Assembly: GCF_000002995.4 (NCBI RefSeq)
Contig: NW_025062475.1
Span: 11,722,187-11,786,186 of the forward strand
Origin: Brugia malayi
Taxonomy: Eukaryota; Nematoda; Chromadorea; Rhabditida; Onchocercidae
Direction of reading: 5' to 3'
Length of the DNA stretch: 64,000 nt
The translations under genes were made by a program, and so were the position numbers. Shown here piece by piece: positions 12,759 through 27,047 of the stretch. A model generated the notes under the pieces. That model did no database searches and was not told the DNA's origin. It saw nothing but the letters and a program-made list of their open reading frames with translations. Numbering within the stretch: the stretch's first letter is position 1; the number at the start of each line of letters is the position of its first letter.

Positions 12759-15700
12759 CAAATTTTATTTCTTATTTTTTATTTTTATTTTTTTTTTTTT
12801 TTGTCTTTTCCATTCGTAATCGATTCGTCTTTTTATTTCCTGTGACAACTGAAAAAAAGAAAAAAACGAATACGAGAAAAGTGATATTTCTATTTGATGA
12901 AAATATATGAGCCAAAACAATAATAACAGAAGTAAACAATACAGTATCAATTGATTTTTACAATGTCAACGAATAAATTTATAAAAACAATATGCGACAA
13001 ATGCAAATAATAAATTTACAAATGATTTTTTCATCATAATAATTTCACTTTTTTTTTTTTTTTTTTCTTATAGAAAATGAATGAAAATAAATAATTTTTT
13101 AACAATAAAATAAAAAAAAATTTTTTTTTTCCTTTTCTTTTTTACTGCAATTTTTTTTATTTTTCTTTTAAATATTATCTTTTTTCCTTATTATTTATTT
13201 TTGCTATATTTCTTTTTCTCCTTTCTTTCATTCTTTTTTTTTTTTTTTTTTGCTTTTTATTCCCTAATTTCATTACTTTTTTCTTTATAATTATATATAA
13301 TTTCATATCTTTATCGTTTCCTTTTTTCATTTTTCTTTTTAAAAAAAATTATATTTTCTAATTTTTCTTCAACTAATTTTTCTCTTTTCCTCTTTCTTTT
13401 CTTTCTTTCTTTCTTTTTTTTTTAAAAAAAAGAAAAAGTATACACTTATGAAAATTTTTGATTAGTGAAATTTAACTGTAGTTTAAGTGTAGTGAAATTT
13501 ATGTGAAATATTTTGCAGCAACACAATTTGATTCATTTAAAATGGTATTTCCATATCTTAAAAAATGCATTTATATCTCTGATATAATTGGGATAAAAAA
13601 TGTCTAAAAACTTTTCAAAATTTAACTCTTAAAAGTTCTATTTGAAAGTGATAATATGATAAATCTATACAATTTGAAATGTCTTTTTTTTTATAACTTT
13701 TCTCCTTTTTCCTTTTCCTTTTTTTTTCTAAAATATTAGTGTATATATAAAACTTTCATATGCTATGTTTTCTTTTTTTTTTTTTATTTCTATTTCTTTA
13801 AAATTTCTTTTTCCTTATTCTGATATGACATATAAAAAGCCCAGCAATAATTGATATTTGTTCAGGTTTTCCACAATATATCCCCACTTCTTCAAATCTA
13901 CTTTATATTATTATTTATTTATTCATTATTATTATTAATTATTATTATTATTTTGTTTCTTAACTTTAAATTTTCATAATTTAAAAGAAAAAAATTTTTT
14001 CAAAGTTAAAATGTTAGGGAAGTGTATCATAACAGTAAGAGAGGAAACTGAAATCATCGATTCCAAACTACAAAATGTTGCTCTGATCTCTACTTGAAAT
14101 AATATTCACATGTCAAATTAAATGAAGAAATTACATCTTTTCACGAGAATTATGCGAAAAAAAAAAGATTTCCAAATTAAGTTAAACTTATTTATTGCCA
14201 TTATTCGGATATTTAAATAGAAAAAAAAAAATTCAATAATAAATTTCTGAATTAGAAAAATAGATAGTTGGAGCAAAAGAAAAAAATGAAAGGAAACCGA
14301 TCCTTAACTTAGTCGAAAAATGTCCAAAATAACTTTTCCAAAAGATTTTGGTTTTATAATTTTTTTTTTTTTTTTTCATTTCTAGTTGAACAAATGGCAG
14401 ACAAAATTTCTTTTTCAAGCAAAAAACAGTTTTACTCAGTATGAAATTATTTATTCGATTTGCACTAATTTTCATCGTTGTATTTACTTCTATATTCCTT
14501 CTTATCACATTAGCAAACATTGTTAATGTTAATGATAACGAATGATAATCAAATGGGATTAACCATTCTTAGCTAATAGTTTTGTAGTGTTATCTTTTCT
14601 TATATATCATTTAGTATACAATTGCATAGTGCTTTTTTTAGTACCAAAAATGTATGATTAGTGATTAGGATAGCATTTTATCAGTCTTGTAAGTGAATTA
14701 ATAATGATAGTAATAAAATAATAATAATAATATTAATAAAAAACAGAATTAACAATAATAATAGTAATAAACTCTGACTAATTATTGCACCCTACAACAA
14801 TATTATTAGTTTTATTTTTTATAAATTTTGGGATGAAAGAAGCACCAACTTGTAACAATTTTAGATTACTATAGCGATAGAATTTATATATTTTAACTAT
14901 GTTAGTAAGGTAATACCTAACTAAGGTAGAAAAAACAAATAAATGGGTGTCTTAGACTTCGATACTGCCATATACTTCAATTTTACTTTTTTTTTAAAAT
15001 AGTATTAGCTGAACATTAGAATATTTTCACTCTTAATCACTCATTACTTCTTCTTTATTTATTCTTTATTCATAATACTGTAAATAACTAATGAATCATT
15101 ATCAAGCTCTTCCTTCCATGATTCCACATCATGAATTATTGCAGCTTATCAAATCTAAAATTTTTATTTTTACTTCAAATGCACAATATCTGTTTGCGAT
15201 ATTATTTATTATACATTTCCATCGGTCATTCATATGAATTATTATGTAAAATCGACTACAACTTTATCATTATCATATAATCACATTATTCTTCCTTTTT
15301 TCATCTTATTATTACTAATTATTATTATTGCCATTATCATGATTGCTATAATAATAATTATTATTATTTTAACAATATTTTTTTGTTTGAAAATTTAAGC
15401 ATTTGCACTTTTTGTCAGCAGCAATAATCATATGTAATCATTTTTTTATTGCAGCAAACTTTTTTGAAGTAACACATTTTATTTCTATCTTTTTCGTTTT
15501 GAAAAAAATTTGCACTTTTTCATATTTATATAAGTTTTTTGGAATATTTTTGAAACTGTAAATTATGCGAAAATTGTTGAATTTTTAAATAATAATAATA
15601 ATTGAAATTTTGTTTCAATTTTTTTTCCTTCCAAATTTCATTCGTTTATTCTCATTTTTTTTTCTATTTATTTTCTAATAGTCGTGTATTTTTATAACAG

Positions 15701-16999
15701 CGGGTATGTATAAATCAATAATATGACAAACAAACAAAAAAAAAAGTTTGGTTTTTGGATATGATATATACATATAAATATATATTTATATATATACACT
15801 TATCATAACAATTGCTATTAATCTTTTGTAAGTTTTAATAATTTCTTCTATCTCTTTATCATCTAACTTTCTATCAATCGCTTCATCTTTTAATTCTCAT
15901 TATCTTGTACTGTATTCTCGAAGAGCTTTTATCAATGATAAGACATCATCTAACTATTACATTAAAACAATAATCTAATTTTAATTATTAATCATGGCAT
16001 TAAATTTTTGCTGATATATTATAAGGCTAATTACAGTGATAAACAAATGAGTTATCGTATTTGAAACGAATAATTAGTAATTTGAACTAATTAATCTGAT
16101 AACTCACTGATAGACATTTTCTTAGGAAGAAGTTTTACAATTGAATAGAAGCTATTCCACTATTCTTCTCTCTACAAGATTTATCAATATTTGGCGGTTA
16201 AATGATTAGGAAAGTTAGTAAATTGAACTAATCATTTTTAAATTTTGCAATTTTCTAAATAGATATGACATATTGTGCTATATTTATTTTTAATGTCACA
16301 TAACATAATAATAATTTGTGATTTGTTTTAAAACTTTTCCACCCTTTTTCCTAAATTTTTTAAAGAATTTGTCAAAAAATTTCATTCATAAAAAATTGAA
16401 TCTATGGAAAAAAAAAAAAAAAAAAACAAAGAAATTTCTAACATAGAATAACTTTCTTCACTATACCATTACAAATAACTAATTGCTTGCTTCCATAAAT
16501 AAATCACAAATGATTTCAGATTTCGAAGATTTACTTTGTTTCAATTGGATGAAAAATATATGCATAATCGAATGTATACATATACTAATTCTCCTCCTCA
16601 TTGTGCTGCTGTTAATAATGATAATTGATAAATGTGAATTTATGTCTGTTTGTGTTCATGTATATTTGTGGATGTTTTTTCTTTTCTTTTTTTTTTTCAT
16701 TTCATTCATTTTTTTTTCTATCATTAATCAATTAACTAATTTATTATTATTACTATCATTATTGCCATTTTATAATAATATTATTATTAATGATAACAAT
16801 TTCTTGTAATTTATTTCACATAATTCCGACAAAAAAAAAAAAAAAAAAAAAACTTTCATTTAATTAAATGCAATGATAGTAGACAAGAAAAAGAATAAAA
16901 GGAAGGAACGATTAAGCCGGAAGGATGCAAGGACACATTTTCTGAATGTATAATTTAATTTGAAAAAGAATTGTCAATCACATATATCCGAGATTACAC

Positions 17000-17480
17000 T
17001 TTTACACTCATTTCAATACGACTAAAAAGATTAACGGAACCAGCTAAGCACCCAATTGAATTAATCAATCTGCCGTCATGAAGTAAAGAGATTTATTATT
17101 TTCATATTTCCCCAAATCCTAACGAAACAGCACCATCATTGTCACAAATCGAAGCTACAATCGTAGTAAAACCAATACTTTCGGAGCGTATCTGGTTACG
17201 TTATGCAACTGGTGCATCCACATTTTTTTTACCCACAATGAAAATTGATGGTTCGCCCAGGAAGAGATGATTTGTGGTAAAGATTGCAACAGTACGGTTA
17301 ATCGTTACACAATATATTGTGTTATCAGCTGGAGAGGTTGTGATGAGAGTGTTGGGAGTAGATTCCCGCGATCTCGCGATGAGATGAAGATATAAGTAGA
17401 AGATATGTGCAAACATGAAAATAAAACGAAAATAAATTGAAAATAAGTTGGTACGATTGTGCATTTCATCCATACTATGA
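17000..17480 (-). other. Unresolved patch of near-coding composition
   Basis: GC content and CpG use rise above the surroundings. A 90-codon minus-strand frame (17201-17473) ends in a segment containing GEPSIFIVGKKNVDAPVA, and another minus frame below it (about 17100-17170) reads VASICDNDGAVSLGFGEI. I could not join them with splice sites or recognise a family. It may be a decayed gene or a lone exon. Confidence 0.25.
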
Positions 17481-18493
17481 GTTATTTTGAAGGGAATAAA
17501 GCGCTATTGTATATATTTGTACTCACATCCAACAAAAGGTCATACATATAATGACCTCAAATAGAACTGTATGGGAATATTATGGGAAAAAGAATATATA
17601 TGAGTAATTGTCTAGAAAGTGAAAATCCGGTACACGTCTTTCAAATAAGTAGTAAGCGTTCATTTGAAAGTATATACATGTGAACATCTGTAGATGGATG
17701 ATATGATTAAATATTATTATAATTTAAATTGGATACTTCCATATGTAATTAATGAATGATTATTGAGTTACATTTCCAAATATATTTATCTTTTTCACTT
17801 CAAACATCAAAGTCTTTGCTCATATAAGTAGTACTACTAAAAACTATATTTAAAGAAAGAGGTTCTGATAGTCAATACTATTATCATTCAAATTGAATTC
17901 TTTAATATTATATTAATGAAGATACAAATTGATACTACTTAATTGGGAAAAAAGTCTATGAAAAATAACGTGTAATACGTACTGTTCATTATAAGCTGTT
18001 AATGAGTTTTTCTTTTTCTTTCGCTCATCATAAGCTTATGTCTACGTAAGTCTACAATGAGTTTTTTTTCTCAACGTGATGCATACTTTCGTGATATTTC
18101 ACGTAAATGGTTTAATAGAAGCAAAAAATGATTAATCTGTCAATGTGGTTATTTGCAGTGAGTTAACACATACAGTGGTACTATTAACGTTCGCATTCTT
18201 TGCTATTTTAGGATTTTTCTTTTGTAGATTGCGTGGGAAATTATGTGATAGCTCTAATAAGTATGATGGAATGTTTCTAGTAAGATAGATTTTAGAATGA
18301 TATTAATATTTTGGAAGTTTTATTTTTGGAAAGAAAAAGAATTTGATATGATTAGCATAATGTGTTATTTGAAGAGCAAATATATGTTGAATAATGGCTT
18401 ACCTTAAACTGTGAAGTTTTAAAACAACATTTCATAACATTTATGGATAACAATTCATTACATAAAAATGTTTTATAATCAATTCTAATCACA

Positions 18494-21400
18494 ATGAATT
18501 CTGATGGAAACAATGAAGAGTGTTTGGTGGAACAACTTCGCAAAGAATTGCGTGACTTGAGTAAGAACAAACATGCTTTTTTCTTTTATTGGTAATTGTT
18601 GAAGTATTGTAATCAACTGTCATATAAAGTTTAAAATAATCAGCATATTTCAATGATAATTATTGTATCATCAATTTCTAGCATGGGAAGAGGAAGAGAC
18701 AAAGCAGATGTTAAAAAAGCAGCGATACAAAAATGAAGGTTTGCTCTGAGAATAGTCATCTATCTGTAATCTATATATACTTTTGTCTGATTGGATGTTT
18801 CTTTATTTTACAATCCTATTTCCTTACCTTTTTTTTTCTTTTTTAGAAGCCAAAAAGGAAAGAAATGAAATTAAATTAATCTTGGAAAAGGAGGAGATGA
18901 AAATTGCAATGAAGGAAGAAGAATTAAAACATTTTCGAGCTCGGGTACAGTTACGATGTGAAAAGGTTGAGAAGTATGCAATACAATTTTTTTATGATTT
19001 TTATAATTGGATCTATTTGTTATCATTTTCTGTTACTGTCAACAATATTAACTTTTTATAATGACAAATATTGATATATGGTAGTCGCATTATTTATGAC
19101 TTTTTGGCAATCACTTTTTGAGCATAGTAATAGATAGAAGTTATCAAAAGAATTCTTGTTGAAGACATTCTCGGTTCCTGATTTCTATCTTTAAGATGAG
19201 TAAACGAGCTAATCTGTTCCTAGTTATAATCATACTAATTTACCAAAAAACGAATCATCGCTGAAGATATTAATACTTTCTGATTTCCATATTCTGTTTT
19301 TAAAATTAAAAAGAAAGAAAAATTGGAACACTTAATTATTTTTATCTCTAAAATATAAAAGGGCTAGTTTTTTCACTATCATTATTTACTTGAGATTCGA
19401 GATTCGTCCAGTGCATTTTTTACTTTGTTTTGTAACGTTATGTATACAAGATGTTTATATATATATATATTAATTACTAATTGTCGGCCAAAAAACATTC
19501 ATCGGTGATGACATTGGTATTTAACTCTTTACCAGTAAAGTTGTGAAATAAATATTTCTAATTTACAGCATGCGCCAACAAATCATTGTAAAGCAGATGA
19601 GAAAAGCAGAAGCTGAAGAACAGATTGAAGAATTGAAAAAGACTGTATGTTAATTTCTGCAACACTTTACTATTTTAGCTTATTATGATAAATTAATGTA
19701 TGTTTTAGCTGGAAGAAGTAAAGGTGAAAGTAAAGGTCGATCAGCAACTTCTCATAGATCGTTTGAAAGCTGTTCAAAACAAATTACTAAATGCTTCTTG
19801 GGTTATTTCACGTCGTAAGGTTGCATTGTTTCTATTAATGGAATATTTTGCCGTGAATGAAATCATGTAAATTCAAATTAATTTATTGTAGGAAGAAGAA
19901 GAATTGGCTGGTCTTCATAAACAAATTGAAGAGGCTCGTGTGAAGAAAGAGAGACTTTTACAATCCATTCAAGAGAAAGAAGCCATTTGTTTGTGTTTAG
20001 TTTATACTTGTATCTTGTATCGAGTTATACTGAAGTTATAGTAATTCAGAGCACATTCTTTTTTAAAGTTTTGAAAAAATACTAGTTCATAAAAAGACAT
20101 TGTTGACTTTCTGTCGACTTAGTTAAATGAGTTAAATAAAATCAATTTTGTTGGAATAATCTGTTACACCAATTTTTCCATTACTACCATTGCAATATTT
20201 TTTAATTTTCCTTTCTTTTAAACCAAGAAGCAATGTTCATATCTTCTTTATCGCTGTTTGAATTTTATTACTTTCTCTCAAATTTGGATTTTTAGTTGCA
20301 GAAAGCCGTGAGCTACCATTCACAAATTTCTGTGTAGCGGTCGCTGCTATAGCACTGAAAAATCATGCCCTTTTGAAAAAGTTGGCACAAGAATATGTCA
20401 TTATTGCACAGGTGTGATTCTTTTCAAATATTCAAATACCAATTAAGCTATCAAAAATTAAAACAAATTTAGTAGTTATTATGGAAATATCGCAAGGATT
20501 GCTCTAATCCTAAAAAAGGAATAATTTCCGTGTTAACACGATCAAGCAGTACAATTCTTAACAATATTACAAATGAGGATTCTTTCTAATGGATCTTTCT
20601 TCAATTGGAATTCATTCTTTCAAAGTCACATGTCAAGAAAAAGTTTGATATTTTCATGTGATCGAAATAAAATTTAATTAAAAAGCGATTGTTTTAGAAA
20701 ATAAGTTTTTTTTCCTACCTTAGCTAAAACATATGGAAACATTCAGCTGTTCACCTTTTGTCGTTATCCAGAAAATCTCGTTAACTTTCAGCTTACACAA
20801 GAATTGTCAGACCAGGGAATTTTGGATACTTCGATACTGTCACAATACAGTCAATCGCAGACTAGTCAGATTCAACCATCCGAAGTAAACTGAAATTTTT
20901 TTGATAAAAATTCTTCAAAAAATTTAATAAGCTTTAGAGTTGTAAATTTATTTTGATTATATTAAATTCATTACATGAAGAAATAAAATATATGGAGGAA
21001 TAAAATATTTTTCAAAGTGATTGAGGATGTTTCAGTATTGTTTTGAATAGTTGCTATGATACTACTTAGCTTTTTCATGGTATCTCAGCGATAAAAAGTG
21101 TAGGGATAATTCTTCAAAAATAATATAGAATGTTATGCATCCACATCACTCAAGCATTTGATATATTTTCTTCTTCTCTTATTAATACAAACACCACGTT
21201 AAAAATGCAATAAGGTAGATATGTCTATGCATGTTTTTGAGAATTAATTTTGATGATTTTAGGAGAAAAAAACAAAAGAATCTCCGCTATGTATAAACGG
21301 TATTGCTGATGGTGATGTAAGTGAGGAAGCGATATCATTTGATTGCATGCGAGAAAAAAATACTGGTGAAGCTATTGGAACGAATTTCCAGGTGTTTTTT

Positions 21401-23340
21401 AAATCCTTTGTATGTATGACTTCATTCTATTTATTTCCTTTGTATTTACTACGTTGCAGTAAAATACTTACTTAAACTAGGATTAAATTTAGGCGGACAA
21501 TGAACTTCATTTTGATTTTCAAAAAGAAGTCGACTCAACTATAACCATGCCAGACGATGGCAAATTGAAGGAGGATATTAAAATTATTGTTATAAATGAG
21601 GTTTGTCCAGTGCAAAAAAGTGTTTGTGCAAAAATATACTCCATACTTTTAGTCCAAATCAGCATTGAATTCTTAAATTCCAAAGACTAAATTTAAGATC
21701 TTTGTTTAAAAACTATGGTATTTAAAAATTTTTCAGAACTAATGCCTAATCGGCTAACACTTTCATAAGTCTACTGTCTTCTGCTCATCCTTTTAACAAT
21801 TAGTGACAGATTATTCCAGTAATTAACTGAGAACTTTCTTATCTCAGGAAACCGAAGAAAATCTGACAAATACAGCAATGGAAGTGGATAAGCACCAGGA
21901 AGTTCTTCAGATGTCCGATGAACTAAACGAGAGAGTTACAGAATTTGAAGAAAGCATATTCGATATGAATGAAAAAAATGTTTCTGTTGATGAAAAAACT
22001 GGCCTAAATTTGACTTCTGATAAGGTTTTATTATGAACGCGTTAATTGTATGAGCAGGTAGAAAGATATCATCACGCTAATTTATTAGAATGAGTTTTTT
22101 TTTTTTGATATAATTTTTTACACACGGATTTATTTTCTTCTCTATCAATTTTCAGGACAGTAGTACTAACTTCATTTCAAATTTTACTAATAATTCGGAA
22201 GAAGTGGAAACTGCAATATCTGGAAGAAGTGAGGGAGAGAATATTGTTGATTATAATGACGGTTAGTTGAACAGATGCATTACCAAAACTTCTGAGTAAT
22301 ACAGCAATAAAATCGTCGTATATCGGCTGAATCACATATCAATTTATCGGAAAGACATCATTAAGCAATCTGTCTAGTAAAATATTAACCATACTAGCTT
22401 ATTATATACACAAAAATAATTATCACATTGTATTATTTATTTTCAGTTATTTACTTTGGCTTTATATTCGGACATATCACCGAAGACTTGCTTCTAGGTT
22501 CCTCAAGGCAGTTAAGGCGGCGAACTTGTTGAACTTTTATTTTTAGATGATTGTAAGGCTGCAAGTATCAATCTGCAACCAGTGGAGAATGCTGAATCTG
22601 ATCTAGATCCTACTAATTTCTTTGAAACCGTGAGTTCGTTGTTAATTTTCTTCCAAATCATTTTAGCTTTACAACTCTAACTTTACTGTAAGTGTGGCAA
22701 TTATTTTTAAAATAAAAACAACGATTTTTTTAAAGTTTACAAATTTCGCTCCCAGCATATCAGCGGTGAATTTATCGAATACTTACCTTGGCATGGAGAC
22801 AGAATTTGATGCATCTGCAATTTTCAATCTGTCTTCCATAATGCAAAGTCAGTAACCTTTTAATGATGAATTAAAATCTAACTTTTAACGCAAAAGTACT
22901 ATTTAAATACTTATTCTTTTATCTTTCAAACGAATTTGAATCAGTCTTCAGTTTTTGATCTACAGCAAGTTCATACTATTTCATTTGATTCTGATTCTAA
23001 TTTCATTCCCGGTTGACATGAAATTTACTGTCTATCAGAAATCTACAGATTTCCGCTAAACTAAAATGCATCTGCTTAATTGTTCTCACATCAAAAGTAA
23101 TAAGCTCCCATTTTTCAAATGAACAAAAAGATATATCTATTTCGTTGAAGACCAGTCTGGACCTATTGCTGGTGCTAACGACTACATGGCACTTTTCGGT
23201 AATACCGAAACAAATGCATCGTCTCGTGATGATGATGGTTTCGAATTGGATTTTGGCAACTCACCCGGTAGAAATGAAGTCAAAGATAAGATAAACAAAG
23301 ATAACAATTTTTTTGATTTTTAGATGGAAGGACAGTATGA
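18494..23340 (+). CDS. Unrecognised acidic coiled-coil protein, about 15-16 exons, 530-543 aa
   Basis: I do not recognise the family. Exons: 18494-18560, 18682-18738, 18847-18973, 19569-19644, 19709-19819, 19892-19988, 20296-20411, 20792-20884, 21263-21391, 21493-21600, 21848-22024, 22156-22261, 22547-22629, 22736-22847, 23151 to the end. Phases match throughout. Residues about 10-180 are a continuous Glu/Lys/Leu/Gln-rich coiled coil with no proline. Residues about 180-217 are a more apolar segment containing FCVAVAAIALKNHALLKKL. The rest is acidic, Ser/Asn-rich and probably disordered, ending with a DDDGFELDFGNSP motif. Two ends fit: read-through to TAG at 23321-23323 (543 aa), or removal of a 56-base intron (23268-23323) to give DGRTV and TGA at 23338 (530 aa). 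The last two exons have weak acceptors and are less sure. Likely a structural or scaffold protein; no enzyme motif is visible. Confidence 0.75.
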
Positions 23341-26196
23341 TCAGTTTGATATTAATTTGTAATATTTAACATAATGTTTAACTGTTTATTGTTGTTATGT
23401 TTGTTGTTCCTGTAAACAACAAAAATCCTGTTACCTTTTTTTTTTGTCTTTAAAATATTAAATTATTAGAATTAAATTAATAAGACTGATAACCATATCT
23501 AAAAATAAATTTTTTTTATCTGGGAGTTTGATCCATGGTTTTTCGGATAGAAATTCATTTGAGAAAGATTGCTCAAAAATGTTATCTTGCAAATGTAAAG
23601 TGGTGAGATTAAATTACTGATTTTTGTTTACGCTATTGTTTTTCTTTGATAATAAAATTTTTTGAAATGCTGTTGCACTTTTTTTCACTAAAACTCAGGA
23701 TGTGGTTAGCCTGAGAATCTCAATTTCATCTATACAAGGACATATGCAAAGTATATTTTCCACTGTTGACATCAAGTCGAGAAAAAAATATAAATATAAG
23801 AATACATAAAATCGGGAATGATAGAAATTTATGGGCAAAATGAAATTCAGGTTGATAATAACTGTAGCAATTCTTAATCTTTGTTGCGTTAAATTTCTAA
23901 ATTCTGCTTGATTTAAAGGTAATTATTTCACAAAAATTGAAAACAACGGTACTAAAATGGAAAAAAGTCTCGAATAATGAGATGATGGATGTTTTAATAA
24001 GTTGTTTACTTTCTAGCATGAAGCAGTACATTTAAGCAATAGTTAAATATTATTCAAAAATATACGACCTGAAATTTTCGAATAACATAACATTTTGATA
24101 TAATTTCATAAACAATCCATCAGTATTGATCACATCAAAGCAAAAAAAGAAGCAATCCGAAAATGCAAGAAATTAAACTTTCTAATAAATAATTTTTGTA
24201 TAACACAAACATAATTACTTGAACTAAATATCATAAAGAGAAGTGAAAAACTTTGCATCTAGTAAAATATTACACACAATTTGATAAATCTGATGATTTT
24301 AATAAAAATGATAAATGTAAGGATATATAAATATATAAAAGAATATACAAAAACATTAAAAATAAAAATAGAAAAAAGAATATATAAAATTTAAATATAA
24401 ACGATTAATTGGTAAATTCAGTTAATCCAATTATGCTTATGTTATAATTCAATTCAGTTGTATTGAATTATAGTTCAATTTGTTTATGTTAACAATTCTA
24501 TCCTATTATAATTCATAAAATTTCCACAATAAATTTATCAATTTTGATATTTTGGTGATATACATTTACTCTTGATATACATATGCTAAATTGTTTATTC
24601 ACACATTCTTCTTTATTTATCTCATTATCATTCATTTAATTTGGTAGCAATAGCCTAATAAAAAAAAAAAAGAAACATTCAATGTTTGTTTCATAATTTC
24701 CATCAATTGAAAACTTTTAGATTAGAATGAAAATTCTACATTCATACATAATTGTTTTATTCTAACGATTAAATTCCTTCACTTCCAATAATTCGATTTA
24801 ACCAAAAAATACTAAATTTAATTGCTCAGGTTTAATTACTTTACTAGAAATTCAAATTACTTATATCAATTATTGCAATATCTTAATAGTATTTTAACAT
24901 TTATATTGTCTACTTTTTGCTACACAAATTTCTCGCAATTAAAGAATATTATTTAGTAAATAGATATCCCTGATACTGTTATCCAGAATTTGAAACATAA
25001 ATTATAGTTAAGTTACCTTCAATAAGCAATCAGCATTGGTTTTTTTTTTTTTTTTTATTCACTATTTACTATGAAATTTCAGCACAACAATCACAGATAA
25101 TAATTTCCCTTCAATCTTTCAACCTACTTTTCATTCAGTCATTTTCGTTCCTCAGTTTTAATATGTCACACAAATTTGAGTATATATATATACATACAGT
25201 AAACTATATTTAGTATTTATTTGTACAATAAAACAGTAACAAAAGTTAATAGAAATTAAGGAATAATTCCCTGAATACATAACCTTGACATTATGTTTAC
25301 GAATGAATTTTGGCATATCAGTAACAATCATTACAATCTTTCATGACCGAGAAAAATTTTCAAAAGAAAACTCGAGAAACATGCAACTTCCCAAATATAA
25401 AATTAAAGTATTCACATATTTTAGGGAATGCAAAAAGTTACAATTTCCAAAAATTAATTAAAATCAATACTTTCCATGTATGCCAAAATCATCTTAAATT
25501 CACCTGAAATTGTAAATTTCTGGATTTCACGAATTACGAGCCGAAAAAAAATCTCTTAGATTTCATTTAAGCATATAAAATTTGCAGTGAATGTTGTAAT
25601 TCATTCGATGATATGGAAGAAATTTCTAGAGATGTATGAGGAAAATGTGATTTCAAAAGAAAAAAAAAATGTCACTAGAATAAAAACACATCTTATCCAT
25701 AAAATCCAATCTACTTCTTTTCAAATCCGACCAGTTGACAAAACAAAACAACTAAATAGGTCACTGCTAACTATCAGGCAATCACGTAAATATTTTTGCA
25801 TTTTGGATATATTTTAATTAAACTAATTTAAAATATATTAATAGTTTTTAAAATAAGAACACTATTTTCAAATTCTGAAACTTTAATGTAATTTTGCTGA
25901 AAGATATTGCCATATGCTATTGCAGAGTAAAAAAGAATTATTTAAAATTTAGTTGCTGAAAAATATTCCATGAAAAATTACATACAATGTGTTTGAATAG
26001 ATTTACATATGAAAATATTTTTTTCTACTTGTAATTCTAAAAAAAAAAAAAAAAAAAATATCACACAAATTTTTGTACGCGAAGACTTTCAAATATAAAA
26101 TATATTTCTTTAAACTAAATCTTTCACTTATCCAATGAGAAGCCACAAAAAATTGACACCATCTATAAATTGACAATACACAGCAACTTGAATAAA
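23341..26196. other. Intergenic region between the coiled-coil gene and the 116 aa gene
   Basis: AT-rich with short inverted repeats (for example a 10-bp perfect stem at 24444-24453 with 24462-24471) and a TA run at 25181-25190. A 76-codon plus-strand frame at 25587-25817 has no recognisable motif or splice partner; I leave it out. Confidence 0.6.
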
Positions 26197-26990
26197 TTAA
26201 CTGAATTTTTGAATAAAATCAGCATCAACAGCAACAGCTCGTATTTTTGCACGTTCATCATTCCAATCAGAACTACAAATATTTAAAGGATTTTAAAAAT
26301 TCTTAACAATGCAAAGTATTAATTACGTACAGATAATCTTTTTTTCTTTTTTTTCGCATTTTATTAAACGATCCTTTTTAATCAAATAGTTGCCCAAAAA
26401 TTGATATTTACTAAGAATTTTAATTGAAGAGGGAGACAGAGAGAGAATGTAGAAATAGAACATCGACTAACTTTGCATCAGAAGCATCTTTTCTTCGCTT
26501 CTTTGGTGGACCTTCTACGAATTCACTGATTTCACCATCAAAAATGCGAAATGTACTGTTGCTCAGTAATTTTATACCCGTTTCCTTCCAGCATTCAGAA
26601 TTGGAAATACAAACAAGGTCATGTTGACAGACCACTTTCAAACGGCTGGAAAAACTAATTAGTATGTCAGAAATTTTGAAAATAATAAACACAAAAGAAG
26701 AATCTAAAAATTCATAGAAAGTTTAAAGATTTCAATATTTTTCTTAAACAGAGGGAGAAAAAAAATTAGCAACATTCTCAAGGATGGAACTATAGGAAAT
26801 GTTACAATACTTTACGAGTAATCATTGTTAAATGGAAAACTTTAGAATCATTTCTAAAATATTTTAAATAAAAGTAAAAAAGAGGAAACCTTTCAATCAT
26901 TTCATCCAAAACGCGTCGGATCACTTCCACATCATTATTATCACAAACATCCTTTTCATCATTTGCGTTGATTGGTTCTTCCAATTCCAT
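26197..26990 (-). CDS. Unrecognised small protein, 3 exons, 116 aa
   Basis: I do not recognise it. Exons in coding order: 26890-26990, 26472-26645, 26197-26272; 351 bases with matching phases. The start is chosen at MELEEP because a clean acceptor (ATTAACAG) lies five bases upstream, as for a trans-spliced mRNA; an open frame extends further up to 27047. Visible features: acidic N-terminus, a helical stretch IRRVLDEMIESRLKVVC, a central segment SNSTFRIFDGEISEFVEG, a basic PPKKRRKD motif that could be a nuclear localisation signal, and an acidic/basic tail ending DADFIQKFS. Two other minus-strand genes lie upstream (UBE3B, TMIE), so it could be the last gene of an operon, but the 1.1 kb gap makes that uncertain. 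Confidence 0.7.
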
Positions 26991-26995
26991 CGATA

Positions 26996-27005
26996 CTGTT
27001 AATAA
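26996..27005 (-). promoter_or_regulatory. Probable trans-splice acceptor of the 116 aa gene
   Basis: On the minus strand ATTTTATTAACAG ends five bases before the chosen ATG. No upstream cis exon is visible, which fits spliced-leader addition. Confidence 0.4.
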
Positions 27006-27047
27006 AATTTCAACATCAATTCTTATTTGAATCCTCCATCCAAACAT

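Larger units (their letters stand above)
12272..18493. other. Intergenic desert between msi and the coiled-coil gene
   Basis: The start contains the msi 3' UTR and a possible alternative last exon (12718-12758). The rest is homopolymer-rich DNA with TAA blocks near 14.7 and 15.3 kb and a TA-rich block near 15.77-15.80 kb. The only patch with near-coding composition is 17.0-17.5 kb, listed separately. Confidence 0.6.
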
